Positions 1 to 10,066 of a stretch of DNA of 64,000 bases are shown piece by piece (positions within the stretch are counted from its first letter, which is position 1; each line of letters starts with the position of its first letter). Origin of the DNA: Litchfieldella qijiaojingensis (lineage in GTDB: Bacteria > Pseudomonadota > Gammaproteobacteria > Pseudomonadales > Halomonadaceae); the NCBI RefSeq assembly GCF_014651875.1, contig NZ_BMXS01000004.1:213586-277585 (forward strand), given 5' to 3'. The position numbers were made by a program, and so were the translations under genes. The notes under the pieces were generated by a model. That model searched no databases. It saw only the letters and a list, made by a program, of their open reading frames with translations, and was not told where the DNA came from.

Positions 1-210
1 GAGGTCGAAGTCGTGGCGCTGTCCGATCAGCGCCGCGGTGCGCCCGAAGCCCGGGAACTTTATCGTGAGACCCCAGAGAGCCAGGCCCGCCGCGAGCGTG
101 AAGCCGAGCGGCGGCGGCTGGCCAATCAGGCCTTCCAGCAACCGCCGCGCCGTCCCGACAAGAAACAACGCCGCGAACTGCAGCGGATACAGCGGCAGGG
201 GGAAGACTGA
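1..210 (+). CDS. hslR: Hsp15-like heat shock protein, C-terminal part
   Basis: The reading frame enters from the left edge and stops at 208-210, so only the last 69 codons are present. The visible part is a very basic Arg/Gln-rich helical tail (ARELYRETPESQARRE, PDKKQRREL) like the region after the S4 RNA-binding domain of Hsp15. Hsp15 binds free 50S subunits that still carry a nascent chain and helps recycle them. The S4 domain lies outside the window, so the call rests on the tail and on hslO following on the same strand, the usual pairing. The GTG at 13 is internal. Confidence 0.7.
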   Translation, partial: EVEVVALSDQRRGAPEARELYRETPESQARREREAERRRLANQAFQQPPRRPDKKQRRELQRIQRQGED

Positions 211-240
211 CGCCTGGCGTTGCCGCTGACTCATGTCGTT

Positions 241-315
241 GTGGGAGCGCAGCTTGCTGCGCGATGAGACTCGCTGCTACAGGCATGCAAATCGCGCAAT
301 GAATTGCGCTCCCAC
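241..315. repeat. REPIN-like element: two inverted REP palindromes
   Basis: The left unit reads GTGGGAGC, then a GCGCAGCTTGCTGCGC hairpin, then GAT. The right unit is its inverse, ATC, a GCGCAATGAATTGCGC hairpin, then GCTCCCAC. About 24 bases of spacer separate them. This GTRGGAGC-hairpin-GCGAT layout matches the REP family known from Pseudomonas and recurs four more times in this window. It lies between hslR and hslO. Confidence 0.75.
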
Positions 316-377
316 CTGAATATCGCCTTCAATCTTTCAACATGGCGGATGAGTATCCGTTTGATATCGAGACAACC

Positions 378-1253
378 ATGACCGACCAGATCCAACGCTT
401 CCTTTTCGACGATACCAACGTGCGGGGTGAGATCGTCACCCTGGAAGCCGCTTACCGGGAAGTGCTCGACAAGCACGCCTATCCGGCGCCGGTCAATCGC
501 CTCTTGGGCGAGTTGCTTTCGGCCGTGGCGCTCCTCACCGAAACGGTCAAGCTCGACGGCACCCTGAGCATGGAAGTCCGTGGTAAGGGCCCCGTGTCGC
601 TGCTGATGGCTGAATCCAATCCAGGGGGCGAATTGCGTGCCATCGCCCGGTTGTCCGAAGCACACGACTTGCCCGGCGACACCGCTGGTTTCCGTGAATG
701 GCTAGGCGATGGCCAGATCGTGATCACGCTCGATCCGCAGGAGGGTAACCGGTACCAGGGCATCGTCGCGTTGGATGCCGATGACCTGGCCTCATGCCTG
801 GAAGATTACTTTTCCCGTTCCGAGCAGTTGCCCACCCGTTTGTGGCTCACAGCTGACGGCCAGCGAGCCGCTGGGCTGCTGTTGCAGCAACTGCCCAATG
901 ATACGGCCAACAAGGATCCTGATGCTTGGGACAGAACCGTGCATCTGGCTTCGACGTTGCGTGATGATGAACTGCTTCGTCTCAAGCAACGCGAGCTGCT
1001 GTTCCGGCTTTATCACGAGGAAGTCATCCGGGTCTTCGATCCCAAGGCGTTACGCTTTGGCTGCACCTGCTCGCGGGAACGCATCGTCCAGGCACTCTAC
1101 AACCTGGGGGCCGATGAGCTGCGTGAGATCCTCGAGGAACAGAAGGCCATCGACACCCAATGCCATTTCTGCAATACCCGCTATCACTTCAATGCGGCCG
1201 AGATCGAGGCGTTGATCGAGTCGCCGGATTCACCTGCACCGACCGTGCACTGA
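378..1253 (+). CDS. hslO: Hsp33 redox-regulated chaperone
   Basis: This cytosolic holdase chaperone is activated by oxidation of a zinc-bound cysteine cluster. The protein has 291 residues, the usual length. The N-terminal start [10 protein letters not shown] and the body match the Hsp33 fold, and the C-terminal redox switch is intact: CxC at residues 229/231 ([10 protein letters not shown]) and CxxC at 262/265 ([11 protein letters not shown]). The ATG at 378 was chosen because family members begin with MTDQ. An in-frame ATG at 342 would add 12 residues but has no visible ribosome binding site. Directly downstream of hslR, which also serves protein quality control. Confidence 0.93.
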   Translation: MTDQIQRFLFDDTNVRGEIVTLEAAYREVLDKHAYPAPVNRLLGELLSAVALLTETVKLDGTLSMEVRGKGPVSLLMAESNPGGELRAIARLSEAHDLPGDTAGFREWLGDGQIVITLDPQEGNRYQGIVALDADDLASCLEDYFSRSEQLPTRLWLTADGQRAAGLLLQQLPNDTANKDPDAWDRTVHLASTLRDDELLRLKQRELLFRLYHEEVIRVFDPKALRFGCTCSRERIVQALYNLGADELREILEEQKAIDTQCHFCNTRYHFNAAEIEALIESPDSPAPTVH

Positions 1254-1261
1254 GACAAGCT

Positions 1262-1320
1262 GCGGGCTTCGAGCGGCGAGCTACGAGCAGTTACGGATAG
1301 CTAGGGGCTGCCCGAAGCCC
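1262..1320. repeat. Degenerate relic of a GAAGCCC-type heptamer element
   Basis: The stretch GGCGAGCTACGAGCAGTTACGGA resembles the leader of the large array at 16.2 kb (GCGAGCTACGAGCGACGAGCAGTTTGCGGA, written here in parts: GAGCTACGAGC and GCAGTT). About 20 bases further on come two partial heptamers, CCCGAAGCCC. No array remains. It probably represents a collapsed or ancestral copy of the dispersed element. Confidence 0.4.
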
Positions 1321-1359
1321 AGTTAGTCAAATTACGGGGAGAGCCAAAAAATTGCGCCG

Positions 1360-1377
1360 TGTAGTAGGAAAACTACA
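1360..1377. promoter_or_regulatory. Perfect inverted repeat upstream of pckA (candidate operator)
   Basis: TGTAGTAGGAAAACTACA has perfect 6-bp arms, TGTAGT and ACTACA, around a 6-base spacer. It lies about 45 bases before a possible -10 box (CATAAT, 1423-1428) and about 200 bases before the pckA start. Operators of the central-carbon regulator HexR in gammaproteobacteria have similar TGTARY/RYTACA arms and control pckA in several genera, so HexR is a candidate; spacer length may differ from the published motif. The rest of 1254-1580 holds no gene. Confidence 0.45.
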
Positions 1378-1580
1378 AGAAAATCCGCTAACTTCGGCGT
1401 TTTCCAATAGCGTGCTTTTTGCCATAATGGCCCCCCTTACTAGGAGCTCGGTCAGATACCTTCCTATTATCAGAGGCGAGATCACTCGCCCGCGTCTACC
1501 GAGCGCAGTGCCATCGCCCCGGCGTCGAACGACACACGGGTTAACGAGAGAGAATCGGCCACCAGGCCCAGGACAACGAC

Positions 1581-3170
1581 ATGACCACGACTCACGCTGC
1601 CGCCCAGGCTGACACCGTCACGGGTACCGCTAGCCCCAACGTTTTCACCAACCTGTGCAATGCCGAGCTGATCGAACGCGCCGTCCTGCGAGGGGAGGGG
1701 CATCTGGCCGCCAACGGCGCCCTGGTGGTGAATACCGGCCAGCGAACCGGTCGCTCCCCGGCGGATCGTTTCATCGTCGATGAGCCTTCCACGAGCACCC
1801 ATATCGACTGGGGCAGCGTCAATCGTCCCTTTCCGGCCGACAAGTTCGATGCCCTATGGGCCCGCGTCGATGACTACCTGAGCGAGCGTGATCGCTTCGT
1901 CTCGGAACTGCATGTCGGAGCCGATCCCAGCCATTACCTGCCGATTCGCGTCAACACCGAGACCGCTTGGCACAACCTGTTCGGACGCACCATGTTCGTT
2001 CGTCCGGAGGCCTACAACCCCGCCGCAAAGGACGAGTGGATCATCCTCAATGCCCCGAACTTTGTCTGTGAGCCGGAACGTGACGGTACCAACTCCGAGG
2101 CGGCAGTGATTCTCAACTTTGCCGCGCGCAAGGTGTTGATCGCCGGCATGCGATATGCTGGTGAAATGAAGAAGGCGATGTTCTCGGTACAGAACTTCCT
2201 GCTGCCAGCGGTCGACGTGCTGCCCATGCACTGCAGCGCCAATGTCGGCGAAGACGGCGAAACCACGCTGTTCTTCGGTCTCTCCGGTACCGGCAAGACC
2301 ACGCTGTCCGCCGACCCTGCGCGTTACCTGATCGGTGACGATGAGCATGGCTGGGGAGAAGGCACCGTGTTCAATGTCGAGGGTGGTTGCTATGCCAAGT
2401 GCATCGATCTCTCCGAGAAGAACGAACCGGTGATCTGGAAGGCTATCAAGTTCGGTGCGGTGCTCGAGAACGTGGTCCTCGACGACCGTCGCGAGCCGGA
2501 CTACGCCGACGACAGCCTGACCCAGAACTCGCGTGCCGCCTATCCGCTGGAACATATCGACAAGCGGGTCGCCGAGAACCGTGCCGGCGAGCCCAACGCC
2601 ATCATCTTCCTGACCTGCGACATGAGCGGCGTGTTGCCTCCGGTTTCCGTGCTGTCCAAGGAAGCCGCTGCCTATCATTTCCTGTCCGGCTACACCGCCA
2701 AGGTTGGCTCGACCGAGATGGGCTCCTCGAGCGGGCTGGAAGCAACTTTCTCGACCTGCTTTGGGGCACCGTTCTTCCCGCGTCCGGCCCGTGAATACGC
2801 CGACCTGCTGATCAAGCGCGTCGAGGCTTACGGGTCGCGAGTGTACCTGGTCAACACCGGCTGGACCGGTGGCAGCTACGGCCAGGGCGGCTCACGGTTC
2901 TCGATTCCCACGACTCGCGCCATCATCAGTGCCATCCAGTCCGGTGCGTTGCGCGATGTCGAGACCCGTACCATCGAGGGGTTGAACCTGGAAGTACCGG
3001 TGGCCGTGCCTGGCGTCGAGACTCGACTGCTCGACCCTCGTGAGACCTGGGACGACAGCGCTGCCTATGATCGCCAGATGGCGGAGCTGGTGGCCAAGTT
3101 CGTCGATAACTTCAAGAAGTTCTCCGGGGTCGACGAAGCCATTATCGCCGCGGGTCCGCGCCTGCACTGA
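1581..3170 (+). CDS. pckA: Phosphoenolpyruvate carboxykinase (ATP)
   Basis: PckA converts oxaloacetate and ATP to phosphoenolpyruvate, CO2 and ADP, the first step of gluconeogenesis. At 529 residues it has the length of ATP-dependent bacterial enzymes. The kinase-1a P-loop [11 protein letters not shown] is at about residues 233-243 and the metal-binding IGDDEHGW at 251-258; TGWTGGSYG and the adenine-binding [10 protein letters not shown] follow near the C terminus. It stands alone, with its own upstream palindrome and -10 box and a strong terminator at 3211, so it is probably monocistronic and controlled by carbon source. Confidence 0.97.
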   Translation: MTTTHAAAQADTVTGTASPNVFTNLCNAELIERAVLRGEGHLAANGALVVNTGQRTGRSPADRFIVDEPSTSTHIDWGSVNRPFPADKFDALWARVDDYLSERDRFVSELHVGADPSHYLPIRVNTETAWHNLFGRTMFVRPEAYNPAAKDEWIILNAPNFVCEPERDGTNSEAAVILNFAARKVLIAGMRYAGEMKKAMFSVQNFLLPAVDVLPMHCSANVGEDGETTLFFGLSGTGKTTLSADPARYLIGDDEHGWGEGTVFNVEGGCYAKCIDLSEKNEPVIWKAIKFGAVLENVVLDDRREPDYADDSLTQNSRAAYPLEHIDKRVAENRAGEPNAIIFLTCDMSGVLPPVSVLSKEAAAYHFLSGYTAKVGSTEMGSSSGLEATFSTCFGAPFFPRPAREYADLLIKRVEAYGSRVYLVNTGWTGGSYGQGGSRFSIPTTRAIISAIQSGALRDVETRTIEGLNLEVPVAVPGVETRLLDPRETWDDSAAYDRQMAELVAKFVDNFKKFSGVDEAIIAAGPRLH

Positions 3171-3210
3171 GGCTTCCCCTTCACGAACCCTATCGCTTGC
3201 GAGCGGTCGA

Positions 3211-3244
3211 AACGGGGTGAGTCGCGAGACTCGCCCCGTTTTCG
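3211..3244 (+). terminator. Rho-independent terminator after pckA
   Basis: AACGGGGTGAGTC and GACTCGCCCCGTT form a long near-perfect stem around a short GCGA loop, and the stem is followed by TTTT. It sits 40 bases after the pckA stop. Confidence 0.85.
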
Positions 3245-3293
3245 TGGTATTCATGATTGCCGGCATGTCGAATCGCATCAATGGAGACCCGTC

Positions 3294-3797
3294 ATGAAAC
3301 GTCGACACTTTCTCGGCCTATTGGGTGCCGGAGGCTTGGCAGGCTTGTTGCCCGGCGTCGTGGCGGCAAGGCCCAAACCGGATATCCAGCGCGCCGAGGG
3401 CCTCGAAGTGCTAGAGCTATCCGATGCCGAGTGGCGTGAGCGCCTTACGCCCGAACAGTACGAGATCCTGCGTAACGATGGCACCGAGCCGGCCTTTTCC
3501 AGTCCGCTGGACAAGGAAACCCGAGCAGGTGAATACCGCTGCGCGGGCTGCGATCTGCTGCTGTTCACCAGTGCCATGAAATACGATTCGGGCACCGGCT
3601 GGCCGAGCTTCTTCGAACATGTCGAGGGGCACCTACTGACCCAGGTCGATTACAAGATCATCTGGCCGCGTACCGAGTACCATTGTGCACGTTGTGGCGG
3701 TCATCAGGGGCATATCTTCGAAGATGGGCCCGAACCCACCGGGCTGCGCTGGTGCAACAACGGCCTGGCACTCAGATTCGTGCCGGCTAGTGCCTGA
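3294..3797 (+). CDS. msrB: Methionine-R-sulfoxide reductase with Tat-type leader
   Basis: MsrB reduces methionine-R-sulfoxide in oxidised proteins. The 167-residue protein begins MKRRHFLGLLGAGGLAGLL, a twin-arginine leader with a hydrophobic core, so export of the folded enzyme to the periplasm is inferred. Structural zinc cysteines are C83/C86 (CAGC) and C131/C134 (CARC), and the fold motifs GTGWPSF and GHQGHIFEDGP are present. The catalytic cysteine is C154 in LRWCNNGLALRF, where many homologues read RYCxNS. Its stop overlaps the 3' end of a decayed LysR gene on the other strand. Confidence 0.93.
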   Translation: MKRRHFLGLLGAGGLAGLLPGVVAARPKPDIQRAEGLEVLELSDAEWRERLTPEQYEILRNDGTEPAFSSPLDKETRAGEYRCAGCDLLLFTSAMKYDSGTGWPSFFEHVEGHLLTQVDYKIIWPRTEYHCARCGGHQGHIFEDGPEPTGLRWCNNGLALRFVPASA

Positions 3798-4265
3798 AGC
3801 CTTCGATGATATGCTGCGCCAGCCCATCGATGGCAGGGGAGTGCGCACCCGGGGCGCGTAGCAACACGATCGAGGCGTCAGGCAACGGCGGAAAACCATC
3901 CTCTTCACCGAGAATGCGCATGCCCGGCGTGAACAGGCTCCTCATCCATGCCGAAACGGCCAACCCTGCGACACTGTTTCATCTTGACGCAGTATCTCGC
4001 CGATCTCGTGTCCCACCTCTCGGGTCACGATGCTTAGGTCGAGGCTGCCTTTCTGACGGTTCAGCAACTCGGAAGAGGGTGCGCACTGCACCTCCACGTC
4101 CACCAGTGGCCAGGTTTCGGAGAAGGACTTGAGAATGCCGGGCAGGAAGCGCATCACGTAATCATCGGGCACCCCGATCCTGACTCGTCCCACCATGTCC
4201 GGCTGGCGCAGCATGTTGAGCGCCTCCCCATGTAGTTCGAGGATCCGACGCGCATAGTTAGGGGG
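3787..4265 (-). pseudogene. LysR-family regulator remnant, N-terminus missing and frameshifted
   Basis: Read on the minus strand, the frame from about 4265 gives NYARRILELHGEAL, the linker helix of LysR regulators, then the effector-domain start MVGRVRIGVPDDYVMRFLPG. Near 3950-3975 the frame is lost; from there a second frame gives VSAWMRSLF, ILGEEDGFPPLPDASI and a normal C-terminal end (AQHIIEGFRH, stop). The helix-turn-helix region is absent, since the sequence upstream of 4265 is unrelated. It therefore cannot bind DNA as a normal LysR protein. Its last bases overlap the msrB stop. Confidence 0.8.
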
Positions 4266-4379
4266 AACTGAATCATTCAGTGTTTCCCTGGATCACGGAA
4301 ACTCACTGACGGGGCGGCGCCGTTGCGAGGTTTGTGATACCTTGTCGCCAACTTTCGCTGGTTGAACGTCAAGGATTTC

Positions 4380-6731
4380 ATGGACGCACAAGCCAAGATC
4401 ATTGCCCGCCTCGCCGAGGAACTCGTCGTTCGCCCCCAGCAGGTGGCCGCCACGGTGGAACTGCTCGACGGCGGGGCCACCGTGCCCTTCATTTCCCGTT
4501 ACCGCAAGGAGGTCACCGGCGGTCTCGACGATAGCCAACTGCGCCATCTCGATGAGCGGTTGAGCTACCTGCGTGAGCTTGAGGACCGCCGCGCGGCGGT
4601 CCTCGCTGCCATCGACGAACAAGGCAAGCTCACCGATGAGCTGGCTGGGCTGATTCGCGATGCTGACACCAAGCAACGCCTGGAAGACCTCTATCTGCCG
4701 TATCGCAAGAAGCGTCGCACCAAGGCGCAGATTGCCCGCGAAGCCGGCCTCGAACCGCTGGCCGATGCGTTGCTGGCCGACCCGAGCCTCGATCCCGAGA
4801 CCGCGGCGCAGGATTATCTGCGTCCGGCGGAGGGCGACATCCCGGCCATCGAGGACACCAAGGCCGCACTGGATGGCGCCAAGCAGATCCTCATGGAGCG
4901 CTTCGCCGAAGACGCCGAACTGGTCGGGCGCCTGCGCGAGCGGCTGTGGGACGAAGGCCAGCTCAGTGCCCGGGTGATCGACGGCAAGCAGCGCGAGGGT
5001 GCCAAGTTTTCCGACTACTTCGAACACGACGAGCGCCTGGCCAAGACTCCTTCGCACCGGGCGCTGGCAATGTTCCGCGGTCGCAACGAGGGCGTGCTGT
5101 CGCTGTCCATCAAGCTGCCCGGCGAGGACGAAGCGCCGCGTCATCCTGGCGAGGTGGCTATCGCCCAGCACTTCGATATTCGCGATGAGGGGCGCGCTGC
5201 CGATCGCTGGCTGAAGGAGGTGGTGCGCTGGACCTGGCGGGTCAAGCTCTACACTCACTTGGAAACCGAATTGATGGGCCGCCTGCGCGAACGTGCCGAG
5301 CTGGACGCCATCGAGGTCTTTGCCGCCAACCTCAAGGACCTGCTGCTGGCCGCGCCGGCTGGTCCCAAGGCGACCCTGGCCATCGACCCCGGTCTGCGCA
5401 CCGGCTGCAAGGTGGCGGTGGTCGATGCCACCGGCCAGTTCCTGGATCATGCCACCATCTACCCGCACGCGCCGCAGAACCGCTGGGACGAGTCGCTGGC
5501 CGTTCTCGCCAAGCTCGTCGATAGGCACGATGTCGAGCTGGTTGCCATCGGCAACGGCACCGCCAGTCGCGAGACCGACAAGCTGGCCGGCGATCTGGTC
5601 AAGGCCATGGCCGGCAAGCGTCGTCTGGCCAAAGTGATGGTCAGCGAAGCCGGCGCCTCGGTGTACTCGGCGTCGGAATATGCCGCGCGCGAATTCCCCG
5701 ATCTTGACGTCACCATTCGTGGCGCGGTGTCGATTGCCCGCCGCCTGCAAGATCCGTTGGCCGAATTGGTCAAGATCGAGCCCAAATCGATCGGTGTAGG
5801 GCAGTACCAGCACGATGTTTCCCAGGTGCAGCTCTCGCGGAGCCTGGAAGCGGTGATCGAGGACTGCGTCAACGCCGTGGGCGTCGATCTCAACATGGCC
5901 TCCAGCGCGCTGCTTTCGCGGGTCTCTGGACTCAATCCGGGGCTGGCCGAGAATATCGTCGCCCGTCGCAACAGCGAGGGCGCCTTCAAGACCCGCAAGG
6001 AACTGCTCGATGTCAGCCGGCTGGGGCCCAAGACCTTCGAGCAGTGCGCGGGCTTCTTGCGCATCATGAACGGTGACAACCCGCTGGATGGCAGCGCCGT
6101 GCACCCCGAAGCCTACCCCGTGGTGGAGCGCATCGCCGCCCGTGGCGGGCGCGAGGTCGCCAGCCTGATCGGTGACAGCGGCTTCCTCAAGCAGGTCAAG
6201 CCAGCCGATTTCGTCGACGACACTTTCGGTGTGCCGACCATCAGCGACATTCTCAAGGAACTCGACAAGCCCGGCCGCGACCCGCGTCCCGAGTTCCGCG
6301 CCGCCGAATTCCGTGAAGGGGTGGAAAACATCAAGGACCTCGAGCTCGGCATGGTGCTGGAAGGCAGCGTGACCAACGTCACCCACTTCGGTGCTTTCGT
6401 CGATATCGGCGTTCACCAGGACGGTCTGGTGCACATCTCGGCGCTGTCGGATAAGTTCGTCGAAGATCCGCGCACCGTGGTCAAGGCCGGTGATATCGTC
6501 AAGGTCAAGGTGATGAGTGTCGATCTGGAACGTGCACGGATCGGCCTGTCGATGCGCCTGTCCGATGAACCAGGGGAGTCGCGCGGGGGCGGCGAGCGTG
6601 CCGGTGCCAATGGCAGCGGGCAGCGTAAGGGGCAACGCAAGCCTCAAGGCAAGGGACCGCGGGGCGATCAGGACGGCGGTCAGCTAGGTGCGTTGGGGGC
6701 AGCGCTGCTACAGGCGCGAAAAGGGAAATGA
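4380..6731 (+). CDS. tex: Tex-family S1 RNA-binding transcription accessory protein
   Basis: Tex is a cytoplasmic nucleic-acid-binding protein that affects transcription and stress tolerance. The protein has 783 residues. Order: helical N-terminal Tex region; YqgF/RNase-H-like fold near residue 332 ([17 protein letters not shown]); helix-hairpin-helix pair near 503-560 ([28 protein letters not shown]); S1 domain about 653-725 ([19 protein letters not shown]); and a basic Gly/Gln/Lys tail. The ATG at 4380 follows AAGGA closely. A TTG at 4362 would add six residues. A long antisense frame across the gene is a codon-bias shadow. Confidence 0.95.
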   Translation: MDAQAKIIARLAEELVVRPQQVAATVELLDGGATVPFISRYRKEVTGGLDDSQLRHLDERLSYLRELEDRRAAVLAAIDEQGKLTDELAGLIRDADTKQRLEDLYLPYRKKRRTKAQIAREAGLEPLADALLADPSLDPETAAQDYLRPAEGDIPAIEDTKAALDGAKQILMERFAEDAELVGRLRERLWDEGQLSARVIDGKQREGAKFSDYFEHDERLAKTPSHRALAMFRGRNEGVLSLSIKLPGEDEAPRHPGEVAIAQHFDIRDEGRAADRWLKEVVRWTWRVKLYTHLETELMGRLRERAELDAIEVFAANLKDLLLAAPAGPKATLAIDPGLRTGCKVAVVDATGQFLDHATIYPHAPQNRWDESLAVLAKLVDRHDVELVAIGNGTASRETDKLAGDLVKAMAGKRRLAKVMVSEAGASVYSASEYAAREFPDLDVTIRGAVSIARRLQDPLAELVKIEPKSIGVGQYQHDVSQVQLSRSLEAVIEDCVNAVGVDLNMASSALLSRVSGLNPGLAENIVARRNSEGAFKTRKELLDVSRLGPKTFEQCAGFLRIMNGDNPLDGSAVHPEAYPVVERIAARGGREVASLIGDSGFLKQVKPADFVDDTFGVPTISDILKELDKPGRDPRPEFRAAEFREGVENIKDLELGMVLEGSVTNVTHFGAFVDIGVHQDGLVHISALSDKFVEDPRTVVKAGDIVKVKVMSVDLERARIGLSMRLSDEPGESRGGGERAGANGSGQRKGQRKPQGKGPRGDQDGGQLGALGAALLQARKGK

Positions 6732-6747
6732 TGGCTACGTGCTGCGG

Positions 6748-6864
6748 GCAGTTTGCAGAGGGTTCGAAACCAACGACAATCCTTCTCGAAGCTCGAAGCT
6801 CGAAGCTCGAAGCTCGAAGCTCGAAGCTCGAAGCTCGAAGCTCGAAGCTCGAAGCTCGAAGCTC
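6748..6864. repeat. Heptanucleotide array H1 (GAAGCTC x 11) with leader
   Basis: Eleven perfect copies of GAAGCTC occupy 6788-6864. They are preceded by a leader (6748-6787) that contains GCAGTTTGC and CAACGACAAT and is shared with the 31-copy array at 16.2 kb. The element fills most of the gap between tex and gshA. The long minus-strand frame that crosses it (repeating SSFELRA) is an artefact of the repeat. Confidence 0.95.
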
Positions 6865-6987
6865 GTACCTTGAAAGGCGCCGGCTAGCCACCATAATCTG
6901 ACATTTACCCGAAAGCGCCGGCCCGGGCCGCGCTAGCTCTTCAAGACCGAGGCGGCCGTGTTTCGATAGCCGCTTCCATGACATGGG

Positions 6988-8613
6988 GTGTTCACCTTGT
7001 CCGAGCAACTCGCCACCGTTATTCAGCGGCTCAAGGGGCCGGCCCGCCAGGGACTGATCGGCCGCTTGCGGCGCGGCATCGAAAAGGAAGGCCTGCGTGT
7101 CGACTCCACGGGGCGGATCGCCCAGACGCCGCACCCCCACGCGCTGGGCTCGAAGCTGACCCATCCGCACATCACCACCGACTACTCGGAAGCGCTGCTT
7201 GAGTACATCACGCCGGTGTACTGTCGGCCCATGGATGCCATGGCGTTCCTCGGCGACCTGCACCGCTTCACCTACCGTCATCTCGACGATGAGTGGATCT
7301 GGCCGGCCAGCATGCCGGCGCGCCTGAACGGCAACGACAGCATACCGATCGCCGATTATGGCACCTCCAATGTCGGCACGATGAAGCACGTTTACCGCAA
7401 GGGGCTGGACGTGCGCTACGGTCGTATCATGCAGGCCATCGCCGGTGTGCACTACAACGTCTCATTGCCCGACAACGTCTGGATAGTGCTGCGCGAGTTG
7501 GACGGGCAGGGCGATACCGCCATGAACGACTATCGCTCGTCGCGCTATTTCGGCCTGATCCGCCATTTCCGTCGCCATAGTTGGTTGCTGATGTACCTGT
7601 TCGGCGCCTCGCCGGCACTCGACAAGAGCTTTCTTGGCGACTCGCCGACCCCCGACAAGCTCCGCGAACATGCTCGTCGCACGTTGGTTTCGCCTTATGC
7701 CACCAGCCTGCGCATGTCGGATCTCGGCTACCAGAACAAGGTCCAGGCCCAGCTCAAGATCTGTTTCAACTCACTGTCGAACTATGTCGGCACCCTGCGC
7801 CATGCCATTTCCACACCCTGGCCGGCCTACGAGCGACTGGGGGTCAATGTCGATGGCGACTGGCGTCAGCTCAATGCCAATATCCTGCAGATAGAGAACG
7901 AATACTACAGCGACATACGCCCCAAGCGCGTCGCCCGGCACGACGAGACGCCCAGCCAGGCGCTCGAGTCGCGCGGTGTCGAGTACATCGAGGTTCGTTG
8001 TCTGGACCTCAATCCCTTCTTGACGCTGGGCATCGACGAAACCCAGATGCGCTTCCTGGATACCTTCCTGATGTGGTGCCTACTCGCCGACAGCCCCTGG
8101 ATTCCCGACGAAGAATGCGACCGCCTCGACGATAACCGTGCCTTGGTGGTCGAGCGCGGTCGTGATCCGGCGCTGAGCCTGTCGGTCGATGGCACCGAAC
8201 GGCGTCTTGCCGAGTTGGGGCATGACGTGTTCGCCGAGCTTGCCCAGGTTGCCGAACTGCTGGATATCATCGAGGGTGGCACACCACATGCCGATGCGCT
8301 TGCTGCGGTGGCTCCGCGCCTCGACGATCCGCGTCTGACTCCATCGGGTCAGATGCTGCTGGCGCTGGAGGAGCGTGGCGACGATTTCGTCGACTACATG
8401 CTCGAGCTTGCCCGCGACCAGGCCGTCAAGCTGCGTGACGAGCCTATCAATCGAGCCCGAGATGCCCTGTTCAGCCAGCTAACCGAAACCTCGCACCAAC
8501 AGCAGGGCGATATCGAGGCGGCGGATATCGAGAGCTTCAGCGACTTTCTCGAACATTATTTCGCCCGGGCCCGTGAGCCCCGTGTGACGAGCAAGGAGGC
8601 CGTCGGCCGATGA
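6988..8613 (+). CDS. gshA: Glutamate-cysteine ligase
   Basis: GshA joins glutamate and cysteine with ATP to give gamma-glutamylcysteine, the first and rate-limiting step of glutathione synthesis. The 541-residue protein matches the proteobacterial type-1 family: [15 protein letters not shown] near the N terminus, [30 protein letters not shown], and [12 protein letters not shown] near the middle. The start is GTG at 6988, with TTG at 7000 as an alternative; neither has a strong ribosome binding site. The stop overlaps the dsbB start by four bases (ATGA), suggesting translational coupling of two thiol-redox genes. Confidence 0.95.
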   Translation: MFTLSEQLATVIQRLKGPARQGLIGRLRRGIEKEGLRVDSTGRIAQTPHPHALGSKLTHPHITTDYSEALLEYITPVYCRPMDAMAFLGDLHRFTYRHLDDEWIWPASMPARLNGNDSIPIADYGTSNVGTMKHVYRKGLDVRYGRIMQAIAGVHYNVSLPDNVWIVLRELDGQGDTAMNDYRSSRYFGLIRHFRRHSWLLMYLFGASPALDKSFLGDSPTPDKLREHARRTLVSPYATSLRMSDLGYQNKVQAQLKICFNSLSNYVGTLRHAISTPWPAYERLGVNVDGDWRQLNANILQIENEYYSDIRPKRVARHDETPSQALESRGVEYIEVRCLDLNPFLTLGIDETQMRFLDTFLMWCLLADSPWIPDEECDRLDDNRALVVERGRDPALSLSVDGTERRLAELGHDVFAELAQVAELLDIIEGGTPHADALAAVAPRLDDPRLTPSGQMLLALEERGDDFVDYMLELARDQAVKLRDEPINRARDALFSQLTETSHQQQGDIEAADIESFSDFLEHYFARAREPRVTSKEAVGR

Positions 8614-9128
8614 CACCAGTAACAACCCTTAGCGTGCGGCAATGGAGTATCGCCGGCCTGTTGTTCTGTGCCCTGATGATGGGGGTGGCGCTCTACCTCG
8701 AGCATGTCATGGGGCTCGAGCCCTGTCCGCTATGCATCTTCCAGCGGGTCGGGGTGCTGGCCACCGCCGCGGTACTGCTGGTGGCCGCCATCCACAACCC
8801 ACGAGGCCGCTGGGGAGCCCTGTATGGGGGGCTGGGGGTGCTCAGCGTCGCTGGCGGGATCGGCGTGGCAGGGCGTCATCTATGGCTGCAGTCCCTGCCG
8901 CCCGACCAGGTACCGAGCTGCGGCCCGAGTCTCGACTACATGATAGATGTCCTGCCCATGCGCGAAGTGCTGGTGCATGTGTTTTCCGGTTCTGGCGAGT
9001 GCGCTTCGATCGACTTCCTGTTCCTCGGCGTGTCGCTGCCTGGTTGGACGATGGTCGGCTTCCTGGTGCTGGCGTTGGCTCCCTTGGGCATCTTGCTGCG
9101 CAGTTTTCGTGGCACGTCTTCAAGCTGA
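8610..9128 (+). CDS. dsbB: Disulfide bond formation protein B
   Basis: DsbB is an inner-membrane quinone reductase that reoxidises periplasmic DsbA. The 172-residue protein has four predicted membrane spans. The first periplasmic loop carries CPLC (C39/C42) and the second carries C104 (PSCGPSL) and C131 (GECAS), so all four catalytic cysteines are present. The start overlaps the gshA stop. A gshA-dsbB pairing links cytoplasmic glutathione supply with periplasmic disulfide formation, though a functional link is only suggested by the overlap. Confidence 0.95.
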   Translation: MTPVTTLSVRQWSIAGLLFCALMMGVALYLEHVMGLEPCPLCIFQRVGVLATAAVLLVAAIHNPRGRWGALYGGLGVLSVAGGIGVAGRHLWLQSLPPDQVPSCGPSLDYMIDVLPMREVLVHVFSGSGECASIDFLFLGVSLPGWTMVGFLVLALAPLGILLRSFRGTSSS

Positions 9129-9251
9129 ACCGATCCTGCAAAAGTTCTGGTGCGATCGGGATTGACAGCGCGCTCCAGTCGAGTGAGTCTGTCAGTCCCC
9201 CCTTCGATCGAGGACGATCGTCGGGGTAGATGACGAGCTAGGGAGGCGCCC

Positions 9252-9764
9252 ATGCTGGAAGATTGCAAATCCGCGCTGGAACGCTGGGGTGGCGTACACC
9301 AGTTGATAGATCGCTGGCTGGATCAGCGCCGGGAGATGCTGGTGAGTTTCGTCGAGCTGAAGGAGGCGTGCGATGTCGAGCTCGATGCGGTCGAGAAGGC
9401 GCAGATCGATACCTTCAGCGAGCTGTTGATGGATTACATCAGTGCCGGTCATTTCGAGATCTACCCCCAGTTGCGCGAGGAAGCCAAGGCCTTCAGCGAC
9501 GACGAGGCGCTAGTGATCGCCGAAAAGCTGCTCGAGCGGCTGGAGATGTCCACCGAACTGGTACTGGCCTTCGATGCCGACTACGCCTCGCCCACTCGTT
9601 GCCAGCATTACCTGTCGCGCCTGCCGGCCTGGCTCGATCGGCTGGGCAAGGGGCTCACCGAGCGCTTCGCCCTGGAGGACCAGTTGATCGGCCGCCTCCA
9701 TGCCGCCCATTCGCCTCCCCCCGGCGCACAGGCCGCTATCCGGAGCTCTTCGCCCACCACTTGA
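9252..9764 (+). CDS. rsd: Rsd/AlgQ anti-sigma-70 factor
   Basis: Rsd binds the housekeeping sigma factor and shifts RNA polymerase toward alternative sigma factors, especially in stationary phase. The 170-residue, mostly helical protein begins MLEDCKSALERWGGVHQLID and contains WLDQRREMLVSFVEL and CQHYLSRLPAWLDRLGKGL, features of the family. Length is close to E. coli Rsd and Pseudomonas AlgQ. The Pro/Ala/Ser-rich last 20 residues are not conserved. The gene is followed at once by a REP block that separates it from the convergent RND pump gene. Confidence 0.9.
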   Translation: MLEDCKSALERWGGVHQLIDRWLDQRREMLVSFVELKEACDVELDAVEKAQIDTFSELLMDYISAGHFEIYPQLREEAKAFSDDEALVIAEKLLERLEMSTELVLAFDADYASPTRCQHYLSRLPAWLDRLGKGLTERFALEDQLIGRLHAAHSPPPGAQAAIRSSSPTT

Positions 9765-9779
9765 TGGGCCGGCCTGACA

Positions 9780-10063
9780 GCTGGATCGCCGCCACGGCGG
9801 CTCCTACAGGAAACTGTGCCACCGTCCCCCTTGTAGGAGCGCCCGTGGGCGCGATGGCCATGCCACCCAAGCCGGCCTGACGGCCGGATCGCCGCCACGG
9901 CGGCTCCTCAGAAATGTGCCACCGTTCCCCTTGTAGGAGCGCCCGCGGGCGCGATGGCCATGCCACCCCAGCCGGCCTGACGGCCGGATCGCCGCCACGG
10001 CGGCTCCTACAGAAATGTGCCACCGTCCCGCCTTGTAGGAGCGCCCGCGGGCGCGATGATCAT
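9780..10063. repeat. REP block, three tandem units of about 100 bp
   Basis: GTAGGAGC-hairpin-GCGAT motifs begin near 9832, 9932 and 10034. They alternate with inverted copies (ATCGCCGCCACGGCGG then CTCCTAC) and with the palindrome GCCGGCCTGACGGCCGG. Unit spacing is 100 then 102 bases. The block fills the gap between the convergent rsd and RND genes. Small minus-strand frames through it are repeat artefacts. Confidence 0.9.
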
Positions 10064-10066
10064 GCC

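Noticed and set aside
4293..6647. 784-residue frame antisense to tex
   Set aside because: High-GC third-position bias in tex creates a shadow frame; its composition is His/Gln/Gly-rich without any recognisable domain.
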